Shown here: piece by piece, positions 7,130-13,441 of the stretch
How the letters are laid out: every line of letters begins with the position of its first letter
How positions within the stretch are numbered: the stretch's first letter is position 1
Assembly: GCA_018609965.1 (NCBI GenBank)
Contig: JAHENP010000100.1
Coordinates: forward strand, 1 to 13,441
DNA length: 13,441 bases
DNA from: Haloferacaceae archaeon
Lineage (GTDB): Archaea; Halobacteriota; Halobacteria; Halobacteriales; Haloferacaceae
Reading direction: 5' to 3'
Translations under genes and position numbers: made by a program
Notes under the pieces: generated by a model
The model's input: the letters and a program-made list of their open reading frames with translations, nothing else
Databases searched by the model: none
What the model was told of the DNA's origin: nothing

Positions 7130-7744
7130 GTGAGCAGAGAGGTCGACGACGAGAAACGCGACACGCTACGACGGTTCGCCGCGTTGGGTGCGGCGACGCC
7201 GTTGGTGTCGGGTAACGCGGCCGCCGACGCCGAAGAGTCGGAGTCGTCGGCAGTGCCGGACGCGATCAGGGGGTACCTCTCGCGGACGCCCGGCGCACAC
7301 TTCTCGAAACTGCGTGACGACCTGCGGCTGGGGACCGGGGAGACCCAACACCACCTCCGGGCGTTGGAGTCGGAAGAGGCGATTGTCTCCCGTCGCGACG
7401 GCGACTACCGACGATTTTACCCCGCCGGGCAGTTCTCCGCGTTCGAACAGACCGCACTCGGGTATCTCCGCCGGGAGACCGCGCGCGGTGTGATCGTCAC
7501 CTTACTCCGGGAGTCGGACCCGACCGGTGCAGACGTGGCCCGTGCGTTGGGCGTGTCGCGGGCGACCGTCTCGAACCACGTCGGGCAGTTGGAGACCGCG
7601 GGGCTGCTCGACCGGTCGGACGGCTACCGGGTCGAGCGGCCGGAGACGGTCGTCACCCTGCTGGTGCGGTACGCGGACTCGTTTGGCCCGGACGCGGTGG
7701 CGTTCGCCGACGAGGCGCCGGAGCTGTTGCGCTACGAGGGGTGA
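7130..7744 (+). CDS. Tandem winged-helix DNA-binding protein with signal-like N-terminus
   Basis: Predicted 204-residue transcription regulator with two winged helix-turn-helix domains. Domain 1 (43-100) carries HFSKLRDDLRLGTGETQHHLRALESE, the ArsR/MarR-like helices, and a wing ending RRDGDYRRFYP. Domain 2 (105-182) has GADVARALGVSRATVSNHVGQLETAGLL with a clear helix-turn-helix (ALGVSRATVSNH) and wing DGYRVERP. Twin-wHTH proteins of this kind are common in haloarchaea; targets are unknown. The first 35 residues are odd: TLRRFAALGAATPLVSGNAAAD looks like a degenerate twin-arginine signal (two Arg, small hydrophobic core, Ala-rich end), although RR is followed directly by F rather than x-F. In-frame GTG codons at 7205 and 7253 could start a protein without it, but the TATA box at 7101 is correctly spaced for 7130. 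The gene ends 74 bases before tiaS on the same strand. Confidence 0.82.
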   Translation: MSREVDDEKRDTLRRFAALGAATPLVSGNAAADAEESESSAVPDAIRGYLSRTPGAHFSKLRDDLRLGTGETQHHLRALESEEAIVSRRDGDYRRFYPAGQFSAFEQTALGYLRRETARGVIVTLLRESDPTGADVARALGVSRATVSNHVGQLETAGLLDRSDGYRVERPETVVTLLVRYADSFGPDAVAFADEAPELLRYEG

Positions 7745-7783
7745 GTCGGTGCGGCCGTGGGAGCCGGCAGTCGCGCTGCACCG

Positions 7784-7794
7784 CAACCCTCAAT
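7784..7794 (+). promoter_or_regulatory. Promoter element CAACCCTCAAT for tiaS
   Basis: It begins 35 bases before the GTG at 7819, almost the same spacing as the near-identical element before the methylthiotransferase gene (902-912, 36 bases before its ATG). If real, tiaS has its own promoter rather than depending on the winged-helix gene, and translation starts at 7819 rather than at 7810 or 7741. Confidence 0.4.
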
Positions 7795-7818
7795 CCGTCC
7801 GTCCGCGGAGTGTCGCTC

Positions 7819-9144
7819 GTGACGGTCGTCGCAGTCGACGACACGGACTCTCGGACGGAGGGAATGTGTACCACGTATCTCGCCGCGCGCCTCGCCGAGC
7901 GGCTGGACGGTGTCGAGCGGTCGGTGCTCGTCAGGCTCTCACCGGCCGTCGACCACAAGACCCGCGGCAACGCCGCCGTCGCGGTCCACACCACCGCGCC
8001 GCCGGACCGAGCGCGTGCCGCGGCGGTCGATCTCGTCGAGGCGTTCGCGCTCGTCGGTGACGCTAGCCCGGGGGTCGTCGTCTTCGGTGGCGATCCGACC
8101 GCGGTGCCGGTGGCCGTCGCGCAGTTCGCCCGTGACGCAGTCCGGCGGCCGTGTGCCCCCGGGCGCGCGCTCCGGTTACTCGCCGACATCGAGTGTGAGG
8201 CTGTCGGCTGGGGTGGTGGGGAGCGGGTTCGTGGCGGGGAGCGAGTCCCCGGCGGAGCGGAGGCCGAGGAGAGTGATCTGATCGGTCGAGGGCGTGTCGG
8301 TGCGCTCGCGGCCGTCGGCGCGTGGAGGGCGTTCGACGAGTGGACGTACGAACGGATCGACTACCGCGAGTTCGAGCGGTGCGGCACACCCCGGGAAGTG
8401 GACGAGCGGAGCGTGTTCGCGGCCGCGGCCGACGCGTACCCGGCGGCGTGGGACACCGTCGACCGGGTCGCGGGCGAACCGGTGTGTGTGCCGAACGCAC
8501 CCGGACCGATTCTCTGCGGGGTTCGCGGTGACGACCCGGACACGGTCGAGCAGGTCGCCGACCGGATCGACGCGGAGCCGGTCGCACGGTCGGCGGTGTT
8601 CCACACCAACCAGGGGACTGACGCTCACCTCCAACCCGGCGAGATCGGGCGGCTCCGCGCGGACCGCGCCTACCGCGTGACGGCTGTCGTCTGTGAGTCG
8701 CCAGAGACACGCGCGGGTGGACACGTCTTCTTCGAGGTAGCGGACGAACGCGAGGCAGACAACGACACGACCCTCGACTGCGTGGCGTTCGAGCCGACCA
8801 AGCGGTTCCGGGACCGGGTGCGGAAGCTGCGGGTCGGCGACCGGGTGACGATCTGTGGGGAGTACGACGGTACGCTCAAGTTAGAGAAGTTCGCCCTGCG
8901 GGAGCTGAACCGGACCAGACGAGTGGTGCCGACGTGTGAGTGTGAGCGGTCGATGGAGTCGGCCGGGCGCGGTCAGGGGTACCGGTGTCGGGACTGCGGG
9001 GCGAGGGCACCCGGGAAGAAGACGGTCCGGGTGGATCGCGATCTAGAACAGGGGTGGTACGAGGTGCCACCGCGCGCTCGACGACACGTCGCACGACCGC
9101 TCGTGCGCGGCGGGTTCGACGCGCCGACGCATCCCGAGCGGTAG
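7819..9144 (+). CDS. tiaS: tRNA(Ile2) 2-agmatinylcytidine synthetase TiaS
   Basis: Predicted 441-residue archaeal enzyme that uses ATP and agmatine to convert C34 of the CAU anticodon of tRNA-Ile2 to agmatidine, so that the tRNA reads AUA instead of AUG. The family signature is at the N-terminus: AVDDTDSRTEGMCTTYLA (5-22), the C34-kinase (TCKD) domain start. GRGRVGALAAVGAW (156-169) and FHTNQGTDAHL (261-271) are further family blocks in the ferredoxin-like middle part. An OB-fold spans roughly 275-365 (ending ICGEYDGTLKLEKF). A C-terminal zinc ribbon has Cys373, Cys375, Cys390 and Cys393 (TCEC and CRDC). Residues 131-153 form a low-complexity insertion with an imperfect repeat (GGERVRGGERVPGG). 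The frame is open from 7741 and has another GTG at 7810; 7819 is chosen because homology starts at once and the promoter spacing fits. Confidence 0.95.
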   Translation: MTVVAVDDTDSRTEGMCTTYLAARLAERLDGVERSVLVRLSPAVDHKTRGNAAVAVHTTAPPDRARAAAVDLVEAFALVGDASPGVVVFGGDPTAVPVAVAQFARDAVRRPCAPGRALRLLADIECEAVGWGGGERVRGGERVPGGAEAEESDLIGRGRVGALAAVGAWRAFDEWTYERIDYREFERCGTPREVDERSVFAAAADAYPAAWDTVDRVAGEPVCVPNAPGPILCGVRGDDPDTVEQVADRIDAEPVARSAVFHTNQGTDAHLQPGEIGRLRADRAYRVTAVVCESPETRAGGHVFFEVADEREADNDTTLDCVAFEPTKRFRDRVRKLRVGDRVTICGEYDGTLKLEKFALRELNRTRRVVPTCECERSMESAGRGQGYRCRDCGARAPGKKTVRVDRDLEQGWYEVPPRARRHVARPLVRGGFDAPTHPER

Positions 9145-9316
9145 CCAGTTGTCACAGACAGAGGTCCAGAAAGTACAGTAGTACGAGGAGAAAGCCTACA
9201 ACTTTACTCGTGAGATGAAGCCGATAGCGACAAACGTTGATATTCTTAACTTCCGTTAATTTTACCTAAATTCAGAAGTAAATATATACACACCGGCGGG
9301 GCGGTAGACGAAGCCC
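9145..9316 (+). promoter_or_regulatory. AT-rich noncoding stretch with palindromes and a strong TATA box
   Basis: Part of the 368-base gap between tiaS and the next gene; no credible protein gene is present. It is far more AT-rich than the surroundings, especially 9236-9292. Palindrome TTAAC-TTCC-GTTAA is at 9246-9259, and a second inverted repeat pairs TTTAC (9261-9265) with GTAAA (9278-9282). AATATATA (9282-9289) is the best TATA box in the window; a plus-strand transcript would start about 9308-9316, just ahead of the hairpin cluster. T-rich 9258-9264 could also terminate tiaS. Promoter function is inferred. Confidence 0.45.
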
Positions 9317-9437
9317 GTTATGTCGGTCGGGGGTTGTACTGGCACAGCCCCACCGACTGCGAGTGGGGGATCTCTCGCCGTGGACTGCCCGGTCCGTGAC
9401 CGGGAACCCCACGGGTTTAGCCGTGGGAGGATGTCAG
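9315..9437 (+). ncRNA. Candidate structured RNA (orphan omegaRNA-like or PATE transcript)
   Basis: Three perfect or near-perfect hairpins lie within about 110 bases downstream of a strong TATA box. Hairpin A pairs 9322-9332 with 9348-9357 (ten pairs, one bulged C at 9328). Hairpin B pairs CCCGGT (9388-9393) with ACCGGG (9399-9404). Hairpin C pairs CCCACGG (9408-9414) with CCGTGGG (9421-9427) around the loop GTTTAG. B and C are separated by three bases and followed by AGGATGTCA. This arrangement resembles the 3' end of an IS200/IS605 omegaRNA, where the hairpins of the element's right end lie just before the guide. No tnpB is present. Expression, ends and function are not shown by the sequence; a DNA-level role as transposon end is equally possible. 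Confidence 0.4.
9388..9437 (+). mobile_element. IS200/IS605-like right-end remnant (tandem hairpins plus GGAGGATGTCA)
   Basis: The two tandem hairpins (9388-9404 and 9408-9427) ending GGGAGGATGTCA look, from memory, like right ends of haloarchaeal IS1341-group elements. TTAT (9318-9321) directly precedes hairpin A and would suit a left-side insertion site, since this superfamily inserts after short AT-rich target tetranucleotides without duplicating the target. No transposase, intact or decayed, was recognised between them, so this would be a solo end or a short PATE-like (palindrome-associated, non-autonomous) element of about 120 bases. Confidence 0.4.
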
Positions 9438-9470
9438 ATCACACGAGACGCAGTCTGACGATGTCGTGGA

Positions 9471-9516
9471 CCGCCCTCAGCGAGGCCGTCAGGCCGAACA
9501 GGGCGGGGTAGTTCAC
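9471..9516 (+). mobile_element. Second right-end-like hairpin ending GGGGTAGTTCAC, overlapping a stop codon
   Basis: CCGCCCT (9471-9477) pairs with AGGGCGG (9500-9506), and inside the 22-base loop GGCC-GTCA-GGCC (9484-9495) can form a nested stem. The hairpin is followed by GGTAGTTCAC. This hairpin-then-GTAGTTCAC ending is, from memory, another common terminus of haloarchaeal IS605-type elements. Bases 9513-9515 are the stop codon of the large minus-strand gene, so the terminus supplies that stop. The same hairpin would lie just downstream of that gene on the minus strand and could instead act in its 3' end formation, although no T-run follows it. Confidence 0.4.
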
Positions 9517-12500
9517 GAGAGTGACTCCTCCAGCAGGAAGTCCCCGAGCGCCGCCTCGGCAGACTCCCGGTAGTACTGGATCGCGCGCCGGCTCACCCGC
9601 ACCAACACGGCCAGTGAGACGAGCGCGTACGCTGCAAGCGAGCCGTACAGCCCGTACTCGACGAACGTCGCACGCTCACTCACGCTCGCCCGTCGGTCGG
9701 CGACGGCGTCCGCCTCCGACCCTGCACCAGCCGTGCGGTAGTCGTCGACTGCGGCCGCGTAGCCGTCGTCAATCGCCGCCAGCGCCGCCGTCGCGGCGTC
9801 GAACCGCGCGGGGTTCAACACGAGCGGCTGCCCGGCGAGCACGACCGTCGCGTTCTGCCGGAACTGCCGCCACTCCGCGTCCGCACTCGCCCGGTGTGTC
9901 GACGCCTCCGAGACGAACGCGAGATACGCGTCCGTCGCGTTGCGGGTCGCCGTCTGGTTTTGGCGTTCGGCCGCCTGGTCGCCGGTGATCGCCGCCAGTT
10001 GTGCCAACGCCCGCCGGGCCCGTGCCCGGTCGGCGTATGTGCTCTCGGGACCGGTCAACTCCGTGTAGAACGCGCGCTGGTCGGCAACGGCCGTTTGGAG
10101 CGTCTCGTTGGCCGCGGTCACGGTCGGCGCGGCAGTGTCCTGAAGCGCCGACGGGAGCCCCTGTGAGAACGTCACGAGTTGGTCGCGCGCGACGGCTGCC
10201 CGGACGATCCGTTGTTGAGCGAGGCTGTAGTTCCCGTCGGCCTGTGCGGTCTGTGTCCCCTCGATCGCGTCGGCGTACAACAACGCTGCCCGTCCCATCG
10301 CCAACGCGGTCGGGAGCGTGTCACGGCCGACCGAACCCTCGTTGCGGAGTCGGCCTTCGAGTTCATCAAGTGTCGAGGCGACACCGTTTGCGACGGGGTC
10401 GCGCCACGCCTCCTCACCTGACTCGGAGATCGCGGTGACGTTCTCCCGGAGACTGTCGAAAGAGTACGGGCTCGGACGCGCAGTGACGGTGAGAGTCCGT
10501 GGGGCCGCCCGCTCTCCGTCGATCCGGAACGTCCACTCGTAGTCCCGATACACCTGCGCGCTCGTCGCAAACCGGAGCGAGAAGACGATCTGGTCAGTCT
10601 CTCCGGCCGCCAGTGACTCGCCGGGATCGTTCGTCACCGTGAGGAACGACTCCGGGCCCTCGACACGCGTGACGGTGAAGTTGTCAAGTGACTGGTACCC
10701 CAACCCCTCGGCCACGTCGACCGCGCGGGTCTGCTCGCTGGTGATCGTCAACTCGCCGAACGCGACAGAGTCCGTCTCCAACGTCAGTTCCGTCTCGTGG
10801 CGGACGTTCACCGCGCGTGTGATCGTCTGTGAGCCGGCGTCCGCCGTCTCGACGGTGACGGTGAATGTGTAGTTCCCCTCCGGCGTCTCCGGTGTCGCAG
10901 TCAGCGGCACGTCGAACGACCCCGTGGAGATCCCCCCGACCGTCTCCGGCACCGACTCCGTCCGCACCGACAACGGCCCGTCGACACTCGCCGTCACGTC
11001 CGTCACCGTCATCGGGAGGTCGCCGGCGTTGTCGAACGTCACCGTCGCGGTCTGCTCGTAGTCGCTGGTTGGCCGTGCCCTGTCGAAGCTGAACTGCTGT
11101 GGCGCCGTCGAGACGTTCGCCAACTCCGGCGGGTAGATCACCCGTGCGGTGACCGTTCGTTCTCTCGTCACCGACCGACTGTCCTCGGGGCTAACGGTGA
11201 TGTCCCACTGGAGCGTCTCGTGTTGTGGCGCGTCGTCTGCCACCTCAACGGGCACCGTCTGGGTGGTCGACCCACTCGCAGCGACACTCGCTGTCCTGAG
11301 CGCGTCGACGGACATCGACCCGTTTTCTGGGGTCGACTCGACGGACACGTCGAGTCCGTCGATTCCCGTCTCTCCGCCCAACTCCGCGATCTCGACGGCC
11401 CCGTCTGCCTCCGTTCCAACGAGCACGTCACCCAACGACACCGGCTGACTCACACCGAGGATCGGCGGTTTCTCCACGGTCACTGTCACTGGGAACGATC
11501 GCGTGTTGCCGAGTGTGTCCTCGACAGTGGCGGTGAGCTGGTAGCTTCCTTTCGAGACACTCTGGTCGACACGCACGTCGAACTGTGTCGACCCCTCTTC
11601 GTCGGGCGCGACGATGTCACCGTCGACGCTGCTGTCTGTCACGGTCATCCCGTTGGGAACCCCGGAGACGCTGACGTCCGTGAGACGCATGTTCCCCGCG
11701 CCGACGTTCGGAACCGCTGCGTCGAACGTCGTGGTCTGTGTGTTTTGTCCGACACGATTGAACTCGACGGTCCCTGACTGTCCGGAGACTGAGCCGATCG
11801 ACGGGAACAACACGTCGACATCGACGTTCGTGTCGAACTGTTGTGATGCGCCCGTCGAATCTTCCGCGACACCACGCAGCGTGTACTGGCCGGCACTCAC
11901 GTCACGCGGCACCGACACCGTGAATCCGACCTGGTCTGTCGACTCACTTGTGATCAGTCTGTCGCTGACCGAACTCGTGGCGGCCAGTCCGTCGGACCTC
12001 TCCTCAAACGCGATGTCGGTGAGTCTGAGCGCCCCCTCCCCGGTGTTCGGGACTAAGACGACATCGTCGGTAGTCGCCTGTCCGTCACCGACGCGGTCGA
12101 CCTCCACCGAGACGGACGGGTCGTCGATGGTGCCGAACCGCGGTGCCAACTCGTCGACGGTCAGACTCACCGGCACCTGTTCCTCGTTGCCGAGGTTGTC
12201 CCGAACAGTTGCGGTGAAGTCGTACGTCCCCGCCCCGGCAGACGGGTCGACTGCCAGATCGAGCGACACGTCGGTGCGCTCGTTCGGATCGAGGCGGTTC
12301 GTCTCGAGACGGTTGTTGGCGAGTTCGATGCCTGTCGGGAGCCCGCTCGTCTCCACCGACTCGAGAACCATCTCTCCGTCACCGGTGTTCTCGACCGGGA
12401 CCGACACCGTCACCTCCTGTGGCTCTTCGCGAACCTGGTCGACTTCGACCGTCGGGAACACGGTTCCCTGGTCCGCGAACGCCGGCGTGAGCACTTCGAC

Positions 12501-12905
12501 GTTGACGCTGAGCTCCTCGCTCGCGATCTCTGTACCCTCCTGCTCGACGAGCAACTGCGCTCCGTAGCTCCCCGCCGTGGCGTCACCGTCGACGACGACA
12601 TCGTACTCGACATTGTACTCGGCCCCCGGCACGGCCTCCCACTGGTTGTTTCCGCCGGAGCCGGGACCGTCGGTCCGTTCCCACCCTTGGAAGATGAACT
12701 GTGCCGGACCGTCGTTCAGCTGGGCCGGGACGGAGACGGTGCCGTTCGAGTTCGTGGTGAAGCTGACCGTGAGCTGGTCGGTCGCGTCCTCGTCAGTCGC
12801 CGCCTCGATCTCGACGGTCGTCGTGGCTGCGGTCGCAGGGGCCGCGAACGCGCCGGACACCACCGCGAGTGCGACCACCACGGTCAGCAGTCGGCTGGTC
12901 GTCAC
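9513..12905 (-). CDS. Secreted multidomain surface protein: seven beta-sandwich repeats, helical domain, C-terminal membrane anchor
   Basis: Predicted 1130-residue envelope protein. A Sec-type signal peptide (1-27, ending ATAA) starts at GTG 12905, which overlaps the upstream stop as GTGA. About seven Ig-like/NEW3-like units of 105-115 residues follow (about 28-138, 140-251, 253-365, 366-479, 480-590, 591-703, 704-810). Units 2, 3, 4 and 6 share VPNTGxGxLxLTDV-like and AGxYxxTxTVxDxxGN-like strands. Units 5 and 7 form a second type (VSLGDVLVGTE and VAFGELTITSE). Residues 815-1078 are mainly Ala-rich helix, 1083-1105 is a membrane segment, and 1106-1130 is a short cytoplasmic tail with ALGDFLLEESL. 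I count eleven N-x-S/T sequons, expected outside the cell. Three CTCGAG sites lie in the gene. The longer open frame to 13085 is rejected because it has no signal and overlaps the upstream gene. Function unknown; a structural or receptor-like surface role is inferred. Confidence 0.8.
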   Translation of the reverse strand: MTTSRLLTVVVALAVVSGAFAAPATAATTTVEIEAATDEDATDQLTVSFTTNSNGTVSVPAQLNDGPAQFIFQGWERTDGPGSGGNNQWEAVPGAEYNVEYDVVVDGDATAGSYGAQLLVEQEGTEIASEELSVNVEVLTPAFADQGTVFPTVEVDQVREEPQEVTVSVPVENTGDGEMVLESVETSGLPTGIELANNRLETNRLDPNERTDVSLDLAVDPSAGAGTYDFTATVRDNLGNEEQVPVSLTVDELAPRFGTIDDPSVSVEVDRVGDGQATTDDVVLVPNTGEGALRLTDIAFEERSDGLAATSSVSDRLITSESTDQVGFTVSVPRDVSAGQYTLRGVAEDSTGASQQFDTNVDVDVLFPSIGSVSGQSGTVEFNRVGQNTQTTTFDAAVPNVGAGNMRLTDVSVSGVPNGMTVTDSSVDGDIVAPDEEGSTQFDVRVDQSVSKGSYQLTATVEDTLGNTRSFPVTVTVEKPPILGVSQPVSLGDVLVGTEADGAVEIAELGGETGIDGLDVSVESTPENGSMSVDALRTASVAASGSTTQTVPVEVADDAPQHETLQWDITVSPEDSRSVTRERTVTARVIYPPELANVSTAPQQFSFDRARPTSDYEQTATVTFDNAGDLPMTVTDVTASVDGPLSVRTESVPETVGGISTGSFDVPLTATPETPEGNYTFTVTVETADAGSQTITRAVNVRHETELTLETDSVAFGELTITSEQTRAVDVAEGLGYQSLDNFTVTRVEGPESFLTVTNDPGESLAAGETDQIVFSLRFATSAQVYRDYEWTFRIDGERAAPRTLTVTARPSPYSFDSLRENVTAISESGEEAWRDPVANGVASTLDELEGRLRNEGSVGRDTLPTALAMGRAALLYADAIEGTQTAQADGNYSLAQQRIVRAAVARDQLVTFSQGLPSALQDTAAPTVTAANETLQTAVADQRAFYTELTGPESTYADRARARRALAQLAAITGDQAAERQNQTATRNATDAYLAFVSEASTHRASADAEWRQFRQNATVVLAGQPLVLNPARFDAATAALAAIDDGYAAAVDDYRTAGAGSEADAVADRRASVSERATFVEYGLYGSLAAYALVSLAVLVRVSRRAIQYYRESAEAALGDFLLEESLS

Positions 12906-13441
12906 CGTTCCACCTCCAACGGCTCCCGTGGGAGGATGTCCCCGAGCGTCGCGTCCTTCGCGTCGGCTCCCCACTGGCTCAGCCGCGCCATCACGAGCGC
13001 GCCGAACAACGCAAACACCAGCGTGTAGCCGCCGATCACCCCGACCGAGGCGATCGTCAGCGACTGGAGTGCGGTGGTGCCCCACGCGGTCTGTTCGTCT
13101 GCGGTCTCGAGTCGCGACGTGAGTCCGTGTTCGTCGGCCAACGCCGCTGCCTGTCGAGCGCCGCCGACGGCCGTTCGTGCCTCGGTGTACCGGTCGAAGA
13201 CGCCGAGGCCGAACGCCTGGAGCGCGGTCTGCGGGTCGCTACACCGCCCGTCACACGTCGTCCGGAACGCCGTTGCCGTCGCCAGCGACCGGTTCAGCAA
13301 CGCCTCGTCCGTTTCGTACTCCGCGGCGAGCCGTTCACGGTTCGCCGAGGCCGCCGAGAACCGATCCGTCGCACCGCCGCGCTCGTACGCCTCGACAGCC
13401 GCCCGAAACAGTTGGAGCTGTGTCGGCGTCTGGTCTGTGGA
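12902..13441 (-). CDS. Partial membrane-anchored protein, partner of the surface protein gene (5' end outside the window)
   Basis: The frame is open to the right edge of the window, giving the last 179 residues of a longer protein; the TTG at 13298-13300 is only an internal leucine codon. The visible part is mostly helical (FRAAVEAYERGG, ANRERLAAEYETDEALLNRS), with a Cys pair in TTCDGRCSD that could form a disulfide and one sequon (NRS). One membrane segment follows (LTIASVGVIGGYTLVFALFGALVMA), then a tail of about 28 residues with DATLGDILPREPLE. The stop overlaps the GTG of the next gene by four bases, so the two are co-transcribed and probably translationally coupled. The layout (outside helical domain, membrane segment, LGD-containing tail) repeats that of the downstream protein. 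I do not recognise a named family. Confidence 0.72.
   Translation of the reverse strand, partial: STDQTPTQLQLFRAAVEAYERGGATDRFSAASANRERLAAEYETDEALLNRSLATATAFRTTCDGRCSDPQTALQAFGLGVFDRYTEARTAVGGARQAAALADEHGLTSRLETADEQTAWGTTALQSLTIASVGVIGGYTLVFALFGALVMARLSQWGADAKDATLGDILPREPLEVER

Noticed and set aside
9215..9259. 14-codon ATG frame in the AT-rich gap
   Set aside because: Too short to support; its end is inside the TTAAC/GTTAA palindrome. It could be the start of a truncated gene but nothing confirms that.
9320..9511. 63-codon plus-strand frame across the hairpin cluster
   Set aside because: Its codons are made of the hairpin arms, it has no recognisable protein features, and no TnpB C-terminal remnant could be identified in it.
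11614..12567. 317-codon plus-strand open frame
   Set aside because: Very rich in Ser and Thr with no domain; it is the antisense of the repeat region of the surface protein.
12926..12940. 15-base identity CCGTGGGAGGATGTC with the right-end hairpin at 9421-9435
   Set aside because: At 12926-12940 it encodes part of the LGD tail of the partial protein. One 15-base match in a GC-rich 13-kb window is not far from chance, and no structure accompanies it there.
12906..13085. N-terminal extension of the large surface protein
   Set aside because: Arg/Gly-rich residues out of frame with the real upstream gene; the Sec signal peptide begins at the GTG of 12905.
1..13441. tRNA, rRNA or CRISPR array
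   Set aside because: No T-loop/anticodon arrangement, rRNA-like sequence or regularly spaced direct repeats were found on either strand by eye.

Overview
The window reads as chromosomal DNA from a halophilic archaeon (class Halobacteria). The supporting signs are high GC (about two thirds, with one hand-counted 60-base line at 75%), strongly acidic proteins rich in Asp and Glu, frequent GTG starts, TATA-like boxes 25-30 bases before start codons as in leaderless mRNAs, an archaeal-only enzyme (TiaS), an archaeal/eukaryotic-type tRNA methylthiotransferase, and a secreted protein built of beta-sandwich repeats with many N-glycosylation sequons.

Layout, left to right. A GNAT acetyltransferase (83-820, minus) diverges from a tRNA t6A37 methylthiotransferase (938-2188, plus). 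A lower-GC island follows. It holds a PaeR7I/XhoI-family restriction endonuclease (2251-2997) and a gamma-class adenine methyltransferase (3040-4413), together a complete Type II restriction-modification system predicted to act on CTCGAG. Convergent to it is a lipoprotein with an HExxH metalloprotease motif (4427-5755, minus). That gene diverges from a stomatin-like SPFH membrane protein (5912-7072, plus). Next come a double winged-helix regulator with a signal-like N-terminus (7130-7744) and TiaS (7819-9144), which makes agmatidine in tRNA-Ile2.

The 368-base gap from 9145 to 9512 has no convincing protein gene but a lot of structure. It contains an AT-rich promoter-like stretch with palindromes and a strong TATA box, then four stable hairpins. 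Two of these, with the sequence after them, look like right ends (omegaRNA 3' ends) of IS200/IS605-type transposons, but no tnpA or tnpB is present. I regard this as the least explained part of the window: an orphan omegaRNA, a PATE-like non-autonomous element, or a small structured RNA.

The right third is a leftward operon of two cell-surface genes joined by a 4-base GTGA overlap. One is a partial protein with a C-terminal membrane anchor (12902-13441); the other is a 1130-residue secreted multidomain protein (9513-12905). Both end in a helical domain, one membrane segment and a short tail with a shared LGD(F/I)L motif, which suggests two subunits of one envelope complex.

The two tRNA-modification genes act on the anticodon loop (A37 and C34) and share a promoter-like motif at the same spacing. 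The other genes look like ordinary chromosomal neighbours apart from the acquired restriction island and the transposon scar.
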